DNA of 64,000 nt from CAZIVP01 sp964542915 (GTDB lineage Bacteria > Calditrichota > Calditrichia > Calditrichales > Calditrichaceae): positions 110,648 through 174,647 of the forward strand of contig CAZIVP010000007.1 in assembly GCA_964542915.1 (NCBI GenBank), read 5' to 3'. The position numbers were made by a program, and so were the translations under genes. Under the pieces are notes generated by a model. It worked only from the letters and a program-made list of their open reading frames with translations, was not told where the DNA came from and ran no database searches. Shown piece by piece: positions 1 to 7,792 of the stretch; position 1 is the stretch's first letter, and the number at the start of each line of letters is the position of its first letter.

Positions 1-495
1 CTCCGCGGCGGTAAACGTATGGCCGTGCACTAAATGATCGTTTACAATAATGCCGCCGCCGATACCGGTCCCCCAAAAGACTCCGATTACATCCTTAAAA
101 TCCTTTGCCGCCCCGAATTGTTGTTCGGCCAGCGTTCCGAGATTGACATCGTTATCGACGAAGACCGGCTTTTTGAGCGATGTTTGCAGGCGTTCTTTCA
201 ACGGAACATTTTCCCATCCTAAGTTAGAAGCATATTGAATCGCGCCGGTGCGGATATTCGTTGTACCCGGTACGCCGATTCCAATAGCTTTTATTTTTTT
301 AAGCGAAAGATTTGCATTGCGGGCGGCTTCCATGATGGCGCTCTCGATGCGTTGGATTACCTCATCCAGAGGCGCTTGCGCCTGGGTATCGATTTTTGCT
401 TCACCAAGTCGTTTATACCCTTTATTTAAAGAAAAAACGGCTGCATGGATTTTAGTACCGCCTACATCAACGCCCATGTAAATCCGTTTTGACAT
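1..495 (-). CDS. ROK family sugar kinase/transcriptional regulator, 3' end outside window
   Basis: Likely a cytoplasmic ATP-dependent sugar kinase of the ROK family (glucokinase-like). The 165 visible residues begin MSKRIYMGVDVGGTK, the ATP phosphate-binding loop of ROK proteins, and include a GIGVPG block, the substrate-binding stretch FVDNDVNLGTLAEQ and the second phosphate loop GVFWGTGIGGGI. The start is an ATG preceded by GGAGG seven bases upstream. The C-terminal part, including the zinc-binding cysteine cluster, lies beyond base 1, so substrate and zinc motif cannot be judged. There is no N-terminal helix-turn-helix, which favours a kinase over a NagC/XylR repressor. It lies just downstream of ppk on the same strand, with a gap of about 29 bases, and may be cotranscribed. 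Confidence 0.85.
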   Translation of the reverse strand, partial: MSKRIYMGVDVGGTKIHAAVFSLNKGYKRLGEAKIDTQAQAPLDEVIQRIESAIMEAARNANLSLKKIKAIGIGVPGTTNIRTGAIQYASNLGWENVPLKERLQTSLKKPVFVDNDVNLGTLAEQQFGAAKDFKDVIGVFWGTGIGGGIIVNDHLVHGHTFTAAE

Positions 496-524
496 CAAAC
501 CTCCGTTTAGTTAAAGCAATCAGC

Positions 525-2621
525 TTATGACGAAGCCGCCTGTTTTTGTTTAACCGGCCTGTAGTAATCAACCAGATAATCGTAGAGTTCAAACTGAGCC
601 CGATGGCGTTTTTCGCCTGCGGGTTGTTTTTTCTTATTGGATTGAAAACCGTCCAGAATACGAGCCTTGGTATTATCACGAAATTGTATGTTGAAGAATG
701 TTTTAAGTTGCTCCTGAATTTGCGGATCGTATACAGGCGTGGCCACTTCCACGCGATTATCCAGATTGCGAATCATCCAATCCGCCGAAGAAATATAATA
801 TTTTTCATCGCCGGCGTTGGCGAAAATAAAGATTCTGGAATGCTCCAGATATTTATCGATAATACTGATGGCTTCGATATTTTCACTCAACTCCGGGATA
901 CCCGGTACAAGTGAGCAGATACTGCGCGCGATAATTTTAATCTTTACGCCGGCCTGGCTGGCGCGGTAAAGCTTATTGATCATGGGACGATCCACGAGGC
1001 TGTTCAGTTTGAGATAGATATAAGCCTGCTTGCCCTCACGCACGTTTTTTATCTCATTATTGATAAGCTTTACAAAAGTCTGTCGCATATAGAACGGCGC
1101 CACCGACAGATGTTTATAAGAACTGACTTTATAGTTACTTTCGAAGAATTCGAACACCTGTTTGACCTCATGGGTTATTCGCGGATCGGCGGTGAGCAAA
1201 TTGTGGTCGCTGTAAATTTTGGCGGTCGCTTCGTTGTAATTGCCGGTACCGATCGATGCAAAATACTTGAGTTGGTTTTCATTGTCGCGGCGGGCAATCA
1301 AACATAATTTTGAGTGTACTTTTAAACCCGGCACCCCGTCGATTACATGAGCGCCGGCATCGCGTAATTGCTGCGTCCAGTAAATGTTCGCCTCTTCATC
1401 GAAGCGCGCCTGCAATTCCATAACCACGGTAACGGTTTTGCCGTTCTTTACGGCATTGATCAAGGTATTAATCACATTGGAATTCTTGGCTACGCGGTAT
1501 AACGTCATATAGATCGATTTTACGGCGGGGTCGATTGCTGCCTCCCGCAACAGATCCGTTATGTAATGGAATGCCTGGTAGGGGAAGTGCAGCAAAATAT
1601 CCTTGCTGTTTAATGCTTCGAACAGACTGTTATGGCGATCGATCTCGGGATGGCTCAGCGGTTCCACGGGTTCATAACGCAGCGATTGACGTCCCACATG
1701 CGGAAAATTGATAAAGTCGCGGGCATTGTGATAACGACCGCCGGGGATTGTGTTTTCGAATTCCTGAAGGTTGTTTTTTTCAAGGATAAAATCCAGCAAA
1801 TCCTGTGGCATATTGGCGTCGTATACAAAGCGAACGGGCTGGCCGGTCTGTCGCTGTTTGATGCTTTTGGAGATCTTCTCGAAAAAACTTTTGGTTATGT
1901 CGTCTTCAATATCGATTTCCGCATCACGCGTCAACTTAATGGTATAGGCGTCGATCTGTTCGTAATCAAAAATATTGAATACCTCTTTGAGTCCGCAGCG
2001 GATCACATCATCCAGCATGATGATGTAGGTTTTGTGGTTACGTTTAGGTAGCACGATAAAACGCGGGAGAACATCCGCCGGAATTTCGATCAGCGCATAC
2101 TTTTTATCCTCGGGCTGAAAATGTTTGGATAGCCGGATTGACAGGTAAATGATTTGATTGCGTAAGTAGGGGAATTCAGGCAAGGAATCGATCATAATCG
2201 GAACCAGGCGTGGACGTACCTCCGATTCGAAATAATCCGCGACAAATTCGGACTGCTCACGATCCAGATTATTTTCATTGATAATGAAAATGCCTTCCCT
2301 TTCAAGCTCGTTCACAACGGTTTCGAAAGTAGCGTCAAATTTTTTGCGCTGTTCGATGACAATGGCGTGAATCTCTTGCAGAATCCGTCTCGGCGAACCT
2401 CCGATGGCCGCTTTGGCCCTGATGCCTGCCTGTACCATGCGCTTTAGCGTACCGACCCGTACCCGAAAAAATTCATCCAGGTTCGAAGAAAAGATGCCCA
2501 GGAACTTGACCCGTTCGATCAGCGGAACCGTTGGATCGGCGGCTTCCTGTAATACCCGTTCGTTAAACGACAACCAGCTTATTTCGCGATTGATGTAGCG
2601 TTTCTTTATATTTTTACTCAT
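525..2621 (-). CDS. ppk1: Polyphosphate kinase 1
   Basis: Reversibly polymerises the gamma phosphate of ATP into inorganic polyphosphate. The 698-residue length is normal for PPK1. The N-terminus (YINREISWLSFNERVL) and the SSNLDEFFRVRVG block are family hallmarks. The autophosphorylated histidine lies in LKVHSKLCLI and the second essential histidine in YLEHSRIFIF, followed by the SSADWMIRNLDNRVEV block, so both phospholipase D-like halves are intact. The start ATG has a weak AAGG upstream. It lies upstream of the ROK kinase on the same strand and is divergent from lexA. Identification is secure; polyphosphate as a stress store fits the neighbouring SOS genes only loosely. Confidence 0.97.
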   Translation of the reverse strand: MSKNIKKRYINREISWLSFNERVLQEAADPTVPLIERVKFLGIFSSNLDEFFRVRVGTLKRMVQAGIRAKAAIGGSPRRILQEIHAIVIEQRKKFDATFETVVNELEREGIFIINENNLDREQSEFVADYFESEVRPRLVPIMIDSLPEFPYLRNQIIYLSIRLSKHFQPEDKKYALIEIPADVLPRFIVLPKRNHKTYIIMLDDVIRCGLKEVFNIFDYEQIDAYTIKLTRDAEIDIEDDITKSFFEKISKSIKQRQTGQPVRFVYDANMPQDLLDFILEKNNLQEFENTIPGGRYHNARDFINFPHVGRQSLRYEPVEPLSHPEIDRHNSLFEALNSKDILLHFPYQAFHYITDLLREAAIDPAVKSIYMTLYRVAKNSNVINTLINAVKNGKTVTVVMELQARFDEEANIYWTQQLRDAGAHVIDGVPGLKVHSKLCLIARRDNENQLKYFASIGTGNYNEATAKIYSDHNLLTADPRITHEVKQVFEFFESNYKVSSYKHLSVAPFYMRQTFVKLINNEIKNVREGKQAYIYLKLNSLVDRPMINKLYRASQAGVKIKIIARSICSLVPGIPELSENIEAISIIDKYLEHSRIFIFANAGDEKYYISSADWMIRNLDNRVEVATPVYDPQIQEQLKTFFNIQFRDNTKARILDGFQSNKKKQPAGEKRHRAQFELYDYLVDYYRPVKQKQAASS

Positions 2622-2725
2622 ATTGCCTTAAGGTATTAATTAATACAGCGTTGAATCCTTTTAAGATACGTAAGGAACAGAGTTACTGCAAACGATAAGC
2701 GCGCCGATGTTTTCCGATCTTTTGC

Positions 2726-2754
2726 TTGACATACATTTACCCTTTCATTATAAT
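2726..2754 (+). promoter_or_regulatory. sigma70 promoter of lexA
   Basis: TTGACA at 2726-2731 and TATAAT at 2749-2754, separated by exactly 17 bases, is a perfect consensus pair. The LexA palindrome begins four bases after the -10 box and would cover the transcription start. Confidence 0.85.
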
Positions 2755-2757
2755 TGG

Positions 2758-2771
2758 TGTACCAAAGTACA
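2758..2771. promoter_or_regulatory. LexA operator (SOS box) of lexA
   Basis: TGTACCAAAGTACA is a perfect inverted repeat TGTAC-N4-GTACA, 20 bases upstream of the lexA ATG and directly downstream of the -10 box. The same palindrome, at nearly the same position relative to a promoter, precedes the dinB unit at 3970. Autoregulation of lexA is established for the family; this exact motif is inferred from the two copies. Confidence 0.85.
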
Positions 2772-2790
2772 TTTACCAAGGGGATCATTC

Positions 2791-3405
2791 ATGCAAGCAC
2801 TTACGAACCGTCAGAAAGAGATTTTACGATTAATCGCCCGAAATATCGAAGAGAAGGGTTACCCGCCTTCGTACCAGGAACTGGCCAACCAGTTCGGCAT
2901 TAAATCCAAATATGCCATCCTCAAACACATCGACGCCCTTGTGGCCAAGGGCTACCTGCAAAAAGATTCTTCGGCCCGGGGCTTGCGCATCGTCCATTCC
3001 GAATATGCACCCAAAAGCCAGAAAGAGCTTGCTGTTCCGCTTATCGGCCGGGTGGCCGCCGGCTTTCCGGTTCTTGCAGAAGCCAACGTGGAGCGTTATG
3101 TCCCAATTCCGAGGGCGCTGATCAAATCGGAAGGGCGTTATTTTGCTCTTAAAGTGCAGGGAGACAGCATGACCGGCGCCGGCATTTTCGAAAACGACCT
3201 GGTGGTTGTCAATTCCACCAATCAGGCGCGAAACAAAGAGATTGTAGTCGCGCTGGTGAACGACGAAGTAACCGTAAAGCGTCTGATAAACAACGGTAAT
3301 GAAACTTTTCTCAAAGCTGAAAACCCTGCCTATGTGGATATTCATCCCGATGGCCAGTGGTCCATCCAGGGTAAAGTCGTCGGTTTGATCCGGGAAATGC
3401 ATTAG
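2791..3405 (+). CDS. lexA: LexA repressor
   Basis: SOS master repressor that cleaves itself when stimulated by RecA filaments. The 204 residues comprise an N-terminal winged helix (about 1-70, with the recognition region around SYQELANQFGIKSKYAI) and a C-terminal S24 protease domain. The cleavage site Ala90-Gly91 (RVAAGFP), nucleophile Ser126 (GDSMTG) and general base Lys163 (VTVKRL) are all present. I chose the ATG at 2791, preceded by AAGGGG; an in-frame ATG further upstream would place the promoter and operator inside the gene. A second LexA-like gene starts 14 bases after the stop and is surely cotranscribed. Confidence 0.97.
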   Translation: MQALTNRQKEILRLIARNIEEKGYPPSYQELANQFGIKSKYAILKHIDALVAKGYLQKDSSARGLRIVHSEYAPKSQKELAVPLIGRVAAGFPVLAEANVERYVPIPRALIKSEGRYFALKVQGDSMTGAGIFENDLVVVNSTNQARNKEIVVALVNDEVTVKRLINNGNETFLKAENPAYVDIHPDGQWSIQGKVVGLIREMH

Positions 3406-3419
3406 GGGGGGCGGAGCCT

Positions 3420-3854
3420 TTGAGCGACAGGGAAGATCGTTTTCGTAAACGCCGCTACTTTGAAGATCGCGAATATTACGACATACCGTTATTCGGAGAA
3501 GTCCATCTCGATTCCAGCCAGCACGATGCACCTTATTCCATAGGCGAAATCATCCGCAACATCAAACGAAAAAACGATCGCACACTGACGGTTCGCGCCA
3601 TGGACGACGGCCTGACGGAGGAAGGCATCCTGAACGGCGATTTTCTGACCGTTGCTTTACAATCAAAAGTGACGGACGGCAACGTTGCGGCCGTGCAACT
3701 GGGCGAACGCCTTTATATTCGTAAGGTCTATTTTGAGCGCCACCGGGTGCGGCTGGAAGGTTACGGCTCCCATCCTTCGACGCTTGTCGTCGATCGCAAG
3801 ACGCCGGATTTTCAGGTTATCGGTAAGGTGGTTACGGTTATCCGGGAGTTGTAA
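3420..3854 (+). CDS. LexA/S24-fold paralogue without catalytic residues or DNA-binding domain
   Basis: 144 residues that align along their length with the C-terminal half of the adjacent LexA: IPLFGEV with VPLIGRV, EEGILNGDFLTV with GAGIFENDLVVV, and the ending IGKVVTVIREL with QGKVVGLIREM. The autoproteolysis apparatus is gone. The cleavage Ala-Gly is replaced (GEVHLD), the DSMT nucleophile motif reads DGLT (Gly64), and the catalytic Lys position reads Arg101 with Lys102 beside it. There is no helix-turn-helix; the N-terminus is a short charged stretch. The start is TTG, supported by GGGGCGGAG just upstream. Cotranscribed with lexA under the SOS promoter. By inference it may bind LexA, RecA or a polymerase as a non-cleavable partner; UmuD is the nearest familiar comparison but keeps Ser and Lys. 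Confidence 0.8.
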   Translation: MSDREDRFRKRRYFEDREYYDIPLFGEVHLDSSQHDAPYSIGEIIRNIKRKNDRTLTVRAMDDGLTEEGILNGDFLTVALQSKVTDGNVAAVQLGERLYIRKVYFERHRVRLEGYGSHPSTLVVDRKTPDFQVIGKVVTVIREL

Positions 3855-3857
3855 GGG

Positions 3858-3897
3858 AACAGAGCCCGATTTCGGCAGGCCAGCTTTCTCTGTTTTT
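3858..3897 (+). terminator. Possible rho-independent terminator after the lexA unit
   Basis: AACAGAG at 3858-3864 pairs with CTCTGTT at 3888-3894, with a smaller CCGA/TCGG hairpin inside, followed by a run of five T. It would separate the lexA unit from the dinB unit, which has its own promoter. Confidence 0.45.
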
Positions 3898-3936
3898 ATC
3901 ATAGCCAACTTCTCAGAGCCCCCCGCCCGATTTTTC

Positions 3937-3965
3937 TTGCATACCTGTCTGACCTGTCTTATATT
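3937..3965 (+). promoter_or_regulatory. sigma70 promoter of the dinB unit
   Basis: TTGCAT at 3937-3942 and TATATT at 3960-3965 with 17-base spacing, immediately followed by the LexA palindrome. The layout copies the lexA promoter. Confidence 0.75.
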
Positions 3966-3969
3966 AAGG

Positions 3970-3983
3970 TGTACTATCGTACA
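3970..3983. promoter_or_regulatory. LexA operator (SOS box) of the dinB unit
   Basis: TGTACTATCGTACA, TGTAC-N4-GTACA, identical in both half-sites to the lexA operator with a different spacer. It sits four bases after the -10 box and 20 bases before the first gene. Confidence 0.85.
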
Positions 3984-4003
3984 TACCCGATAAGGTTGAA
4001 AAC

Positions 4004-4258
4004 ATGGTTTTTGAAGACATTTTCGAACCCATTGAAGTCATCAGCCATTTTAAAGAGGGCGTTATCAAACCGCTGCGCTTTAAGTGGAACGGCCGCGTCT
4101 ATAAAATCCGCCGGTTCAACGGCCACTGGACAAGCCATCAGGGCTATTACAAGCAACACCATTTTTCGGTGGTCTCCGACAGCTCCGATTATTTTGAACT
4201 GATGTTCGACAGCAGCAACATGGACTGGCAGATCGCCCGGGTCTGCCTGGACGGATGA
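4004..4258 (+). CDS. DUF6504-like small protein of the SOS polymerase cassette
   Basis: 84 residues, Trp- and Tyr-rich, with the pattern of DUF6504-type proteins: a FKWNGRVYKIRR strand pair, a central W...YY.QHHFSV segment and a final DMDWQIARV. From memory, DUF6504-type proteins occur beside translesion polymerase genes; this assignment rests on pattern recognition, not a search. It is the first gene of an SOS-controlled unit, ten bases upstream of dinB, so a role as a polymerase accessory protein is likely but unproven. No enzymatic motif and no signal peptide. Confidence 0.75.
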   Translation: MVFEDIFEPIEVISHFKEGVIKPLRFKWNGRVYKIRRFNGHWTSHQGYYKQHHFSVVSDSSDYFELMFDSSNMDWQIARVCLDG

Positions 4259-4268
4259 GAGGACGCTC

Positions 4269-5483
4269 ATGAGCAAGACCATCATGCATATCGACGCCGA
4301 CGCTTTTTTTGCTTCGGTCGAACAGGGTTTCAATCCGCGGCTGCGCGGCAAGCCGGTGATTGTCGGCGGCAGCGCTCAGCAACGCGGCGTGGTGCATACG
4401 GCCAGCTACGAAGCCCGGGCCCGCGGTATCCGCACCGGTATGCCGCTCGTACAGGCCAAAGCCCTCTGCCCCGAAGCCGTTTTTCTGAAGGGCAACTACG
4501 AGCACTATCGTGCCGTTTCCCGCGTCTTTCAGGAGGTGTATCTCAAATACACGCCGCAGGTGGAGTTCACCTCTCTCGATGACGCCTATCTGGACTTTAC
4601 CGGCGCAATGCATCTTTATCCGTCGCCGCTGTGGGCGGCGCGCGCCATCACCGCAGAAGTGCACGAACGGGTGGGCGTGGGGCTTTCGGTGGGCATCGGC
4701 AGCGGTAAAGTCATCGCCCGGATTGCCTCGGGACTTAAAAAACCGCGCGGCATTGTGCACGTGCCCGCCGGCGGTGAACGGGAATTTCTGCAATCGCTGC
4801 CCGTGGATACTTTGCCCGGCATCGGGCGTATGGCCAAGGAGCGCCTGACAGACCTGCACATTTTTACGGTGGGCGATCTGGCAGGGTTGCCGCGGCTGGT
4901 GATGGAACAGCTATTCGGACGCAACGGCGTCAAAATCTGGGAGTATGCCCGCGGCGTTGATCAACGCGACGTGCGGCGTAAAATCATTCCCAAACAGCTC
5001 AGCCGCGAAACCAGCTTTGAAGAGGACAGCGGCGATATGGGGCTTATCCGGGGCGCGCTGCACTATCTCACCGAACGCATCGCCAAAAAGCTGCGGGAAC
5101 AGGAGCTGGTCTGCCGTACGGTCGCCGTGAAAATCCGCTATTCCGATTTTAAGCGCCAGGAGCGCAGCCGCACCCTTAGCCGGGCTTCCGACGACAGCGC
5201 CGCCATGTTCCGCACGGTGGAAGCGATTTTCGAAGAGCTGCGTCTGCGTCGCATCCGTATCCGTCATGTGGGCGTTTCCGCCATGCAGATCGAACCGAAA
5301 CAGTACCAGCGGTTTTTATTCGATGAATCTTCGAGACAGGAGGCGCTCAACACAGCCGTCGATGAAATTCGCGAGCGCTTCGGCTTTATGGCGCTTTTGC
5401 CGGCGGAAACGCTGGAATTAAAGCGCAAATACCGTATGGAGCCGCACGGCTACATTCTGCATAACCCTGCGCTTACCCGTTAA
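4269..5483 (+). CDS. dinB: DNA polymerase IV, Y family
   Basis: Error-prone translesion polymerase. The 404 residues carry the palm N-terminus MHIDADAFFASVEQ (metal ligand Asp9, steric gate region Phe13-Phe14), the YEARARGIRTGMP block, the second catalytic motif, the helix-hairpin-helix thumb (LPGIGRMAKERL) and a complete little-finger domain. The catalytic pair usually written SIDEAYLD reads SLDDAYLD here, so the glutamate is Asp105. Spacing and the other carboxylates are intact, so activity is likely. The C-terminus shows no obvious QLxLF-type clamp motif; NPALTR is the end. It follows the DUF6504-like gene by ten bases in a LexA-controlled unit and runs convergent with the symporter gene. 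Confidence 0.95.
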   Translation: MSKTIMHIDADAFFASVEQGFNPRLRGKPVIVGGSAQQRGVVHTASYEARARGIRTGMPLVQAKALCPEAVFLKGNYEHYRAVSRVFQEVYLKYTPQVEFTSLDDAYLDFTGAMHLYPSPLWAARAITAEVHERVGVGLSVGIGSGKVIARIASGLKKPRGIVHVPAGGEREFLQSLPVDTLPGIGRMAKERLTDLHIFTVGDLAGLPRLVMEQLFGRNGVKIWEYARGVDQRDVRRKIIPKQLSRETSFEEDSGDMGLIRGALHYLTERIAKKLREQELVCRTVAVKIRYSDFKRQERSRTLSRASDDSAAMFRTVEAIFEELRLRRIRIRHVGVSAMQIEPKQYQRFLFDESSRQEALNTAVDEIRERFGFMALLPAETLELKRKYRMEPHGYILHNPALTR

Positions 5484-5500
5484 TTTTAAGAATGGGCGCA

Positions 5501-7003
5501 TCACACTTCTTTTTTGTCCCGGAAAAACCCGCCGGAGAGCATGGTAACCCCCGTACCCAATGCCACATACCATGTCCAGTGGACAAGCGGAGGCGTTCCG
5601 AGAACGAACGGTACAATGCTCACCAAAAGCATGGTGATGATGCCGGCGCTAAAACCCACCAGCGCTCCGGTCTCATTGACGCGTTTGGAAAGCAGCCCCA
5701 TCAAAAACGTGCCCAGCAGGCCGCCATACGTTATGGAAGCGATGCCCAGCGCAATTTCCACCACGGACTGACTCAGACGAATAAAGATAAATGCCACCAG
5801 TACCAGTATGAGCGTCGCAACAACGGTAATCAGCCGTGAAATGAACAGTTCGTTTTTTTCGGTGGTTCGGCTGCCGAACAACGGCTTGATCAGATCCAGC
5901 ATGGCCGAGCTTGAGAGCGAGCTGATCGAACCGGCCAGTGTGGACATGGCGGCCGCGAACAGACCGGCCACAATAATGCCGGTAACACCGACCGGTAAAT
6001 TGTGAATGATGAAGTAGGGGAAAATCTCATCTGCCTTGATAAACGGCGCTTGTGCCGATCCCAGCGCCACGCCTTTATAAAAGACGAAAAGTAAAAGACC
6101 CACCACGAGAAAGAGGGCAAATTGAAACATCACCAGCAATCCGCTGGTAATAATCGCTTTCTGACTGTCCTTTAACGTACGGGTTGTGAACAAACGTTGT
6201 ACGATCAATTGATCCGTACCGTGGGAAGCCATGGAGAGAAAGGCGCCTCCGATCAGGGCGCTGAATATGGTGTACGGTTCCCGGAAAAAGGCGCCGATGG
6301 AGCCGCCCACGCTAAAGTTAAAAATTTCCAATTTGTCCCCGAGATCGGCCATACGAAAGTGAGGGGGCAGTTCGCCGATTAAGACAAACAGCGCCAAAAT
6401 GGCGCCGCCGATGTAGAGGGTCATCTGCAATACATCGGCCCAGATCACGCCTTTCACGCCGCCGGTATAGGTATAAATAAGAGAAACCAGGGCAATAATG
6501 ACGATCGATAGTAAATAGATATTGAAATTGGGCCACGCCCTGAACATTTCCGTAGATTTAAAAATAAGCGCCAGAGGAATGGCGGTGGCGAATAAGCGCA
6601 CGCCGTCGGCGGCAATTCTGGTAAAGAGAAAAACGGTAGAGGCGAAGCGTCGCGTGCGGAAGCCGAAGCGCGTCTCCAGAAAGGAATAAGCGGTGGCCAG
6701 TTCGCCTTTCTTGTAGGCCGGTAAAAATAAAAATGCGATGATGGTGCGCGCAACCAGATAGCCGATGGTCAATTGTAAAAAATTCAGATTAGAAATATAC
6801 GCCAAGCCCGGTATGCTGATGAATGTGAGACTGCTCGTCTCAGCCGCCACGATGGCGAAAGCCACGGCCCACCACGGTACGTTGGCGCCGCCCATAAAAT
6901 AGTCTTTGGTCGAGCGTTGTTTGCCCCCGGAGAGCGATCCGATCAGAGCAACAGCCAGCAGGTAGAGAACAATAATGATCCCGTCAATCGTTGTAATGCC
7001 CAT
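5501..7003 (-). CDS. Sodium:solute symporter (SSS family)
   Basis: 500-residue integral membrane protein with about 13 hydrophobic segments. It has the SSS signature features: early DYFMGG-type stretch (TKDYFMGGANVPWWAVAFAIVAAE), AAETSSLTFISIPG, the TYTGGVKGVIWADVLQM segment, and FAAAMSTLAGSISSLSSSAMLDL. These motifs indicate sodium-coupled uptake of a sugar, sialic acid, proline or similar solute; the substrate cannot be read. I chose the ATG at 7003 because GTGGAG lies just upstream; the frame stays open for 36 more codons with a non-membrane, Arg-rich sequence that looks untranslated. Its stop is 17 bases from the convergent dinB stop. No partner catabolic gene is next to it. Confidence 0.92.
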   Translation of the reverse strand: MGITTIDGIIIVLYLLAVALIGSLSGGKQRSTKDYFMGGANVPWWAVAFAIVAAETSSLTFISIPGLAYISNLNFLQLTIGYLVARTIIAFLFLPAYKKGELATAYSFLETRFGFRTRRFASTVFLFTRIAADGVRLFATAIPLALIFKSTEMFRAWPNFNIYLLSIVIIALVSLIYTYTGGVKGVIWADVLQMTLYIGGAILALFVLIGELPPHFRMADLGDKLEIFNFSVGGSIGAFFREPYTIFSALIGGAFLSMASHGTDQLIVQRLFTTRTLKDSQKAIITSGLLVMFQFALFLVVGLLLFVFYKGVALGSAQAPFIKADEIFPYFIIHNLPVGVTGIIVAGLFAAAMSTLAGSISSLSSSAMLDLIKPLFGSRTTEKNELFISRLITVVATLILVLVAFIFIRLSQSVVEIALGIASITYGGLLGTFLMGLLSKRVNETGALVGFSAGIITMLLVSIVPFVLGTPPLVHWTWYVALGTGVTMLSGGFFRDKKEV

Positions 7004-7410
7004 TGCAAACTCCACTTTTTTGCGGTGCTTGTTTCGATACCCGAACGAAAAAGTAAAATACGGCAGAATGAAACGCGAAAAAAACGAATTTGAACGGGTT
7101 CGCCATCGCAAAGTCCACGGAAGCCTCTCCGAACCCTGCCATTATTTCATTTATTTGTATTCAGGAATTATTATTTCCGGCTTTGCGGTTATGTATTATA
7201 TTTGATTGAAGCGGTATTATTTCGAATTTAGTAGTCGGTGGTTATTCAATTGAAAGTGTTGTTACCGGCCTGAACTTTTTTATTGAAACAGATATTCAAA
7301 ATAAGAAAAACTCAGCGCTGCCGGGGTTAATCTGTCTATTTTTAGATTAACTTTTATGTTGAATCGCCGAATAATAAAGATGTTGACTTTTATTCTGAAG
7401 GAGGTTGCGA
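7004..7410. other. Intergenic region with divergent promoters
   Basis: About 400 bases between the symporter and the response regulator, AT-rich, with no plausible gene. It holds a small inverted repeat, GTTAATCT at 7326-7333 and AGATTAAC at 7344-7351, about 60 bases upstream of the response regulator start; it could be an operator or mRNA hairpin. Confidence 0.5.
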
Positions 7411-7782
7411 TTGGCCCAACAATTAAGAAAAGCGCTTGTCATTGATGATGAAGAAGCCCTGCGTGAAATCATTACGGAGGTGCTTGATTTGTTGGAAATT
7501 GAGGCCGTTACAGCCAAAGACGGTTATGAGGCGATCGAAATTGTCAGGAATGAACAAAATAATCTTGGCCTGATTATTTTGGATTTGTACATGCCCAAAT
7601 TATCCGGTAAAGAAACTTATGATCAACTTAAAGAACTCCTACCGGATTGTCCGGTTGTGTTCATGTCCGGTTATGACAGCAAGAATATCGACCAAGAACT
7701 GGAATTGGAGGGAAAGCGGGCTTTTCTGAAGAAACCGTTCACGATTCAGGATTTAAAATCTTCGATTGAATCCTTCTTATAG
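7411..7782 (+). CDS. Single-domain response regulator (CheY-like)
   Basis: 123 residues forming one receiver domain and nothing else. The acidic pair is in VIDDEEAL, the phosphorylated Asp in IILDLYMP, the Ser/Thr switch in VFMSGY and the conserved Lys in FLKKPF. I chose TTG at 7411 because GGAGG lies six bases upstream; a TTG two codons earlier would overlap that ribosome site. With no output domain it must act by protein contact or in a phosphorelay. It is convergent with hydF, and the hydrogenase operon next door also contains two receiver domains and two kinases, so crosstalk is possible but unproven. Confidence 0.92.
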   Translation: MAQQLRKALVIDDEEALREIITEVLDLLEIEAVTAKDGYEAIEIVRNEQNNLGLIILDLYMPKLSGKETYDQLKELLPDCPVVFMSGYDSKNIDQELELEGKRAFLKKPFTIQDLKSSIESFL

Positions 7783-7792
7783 ATATTTGTTT

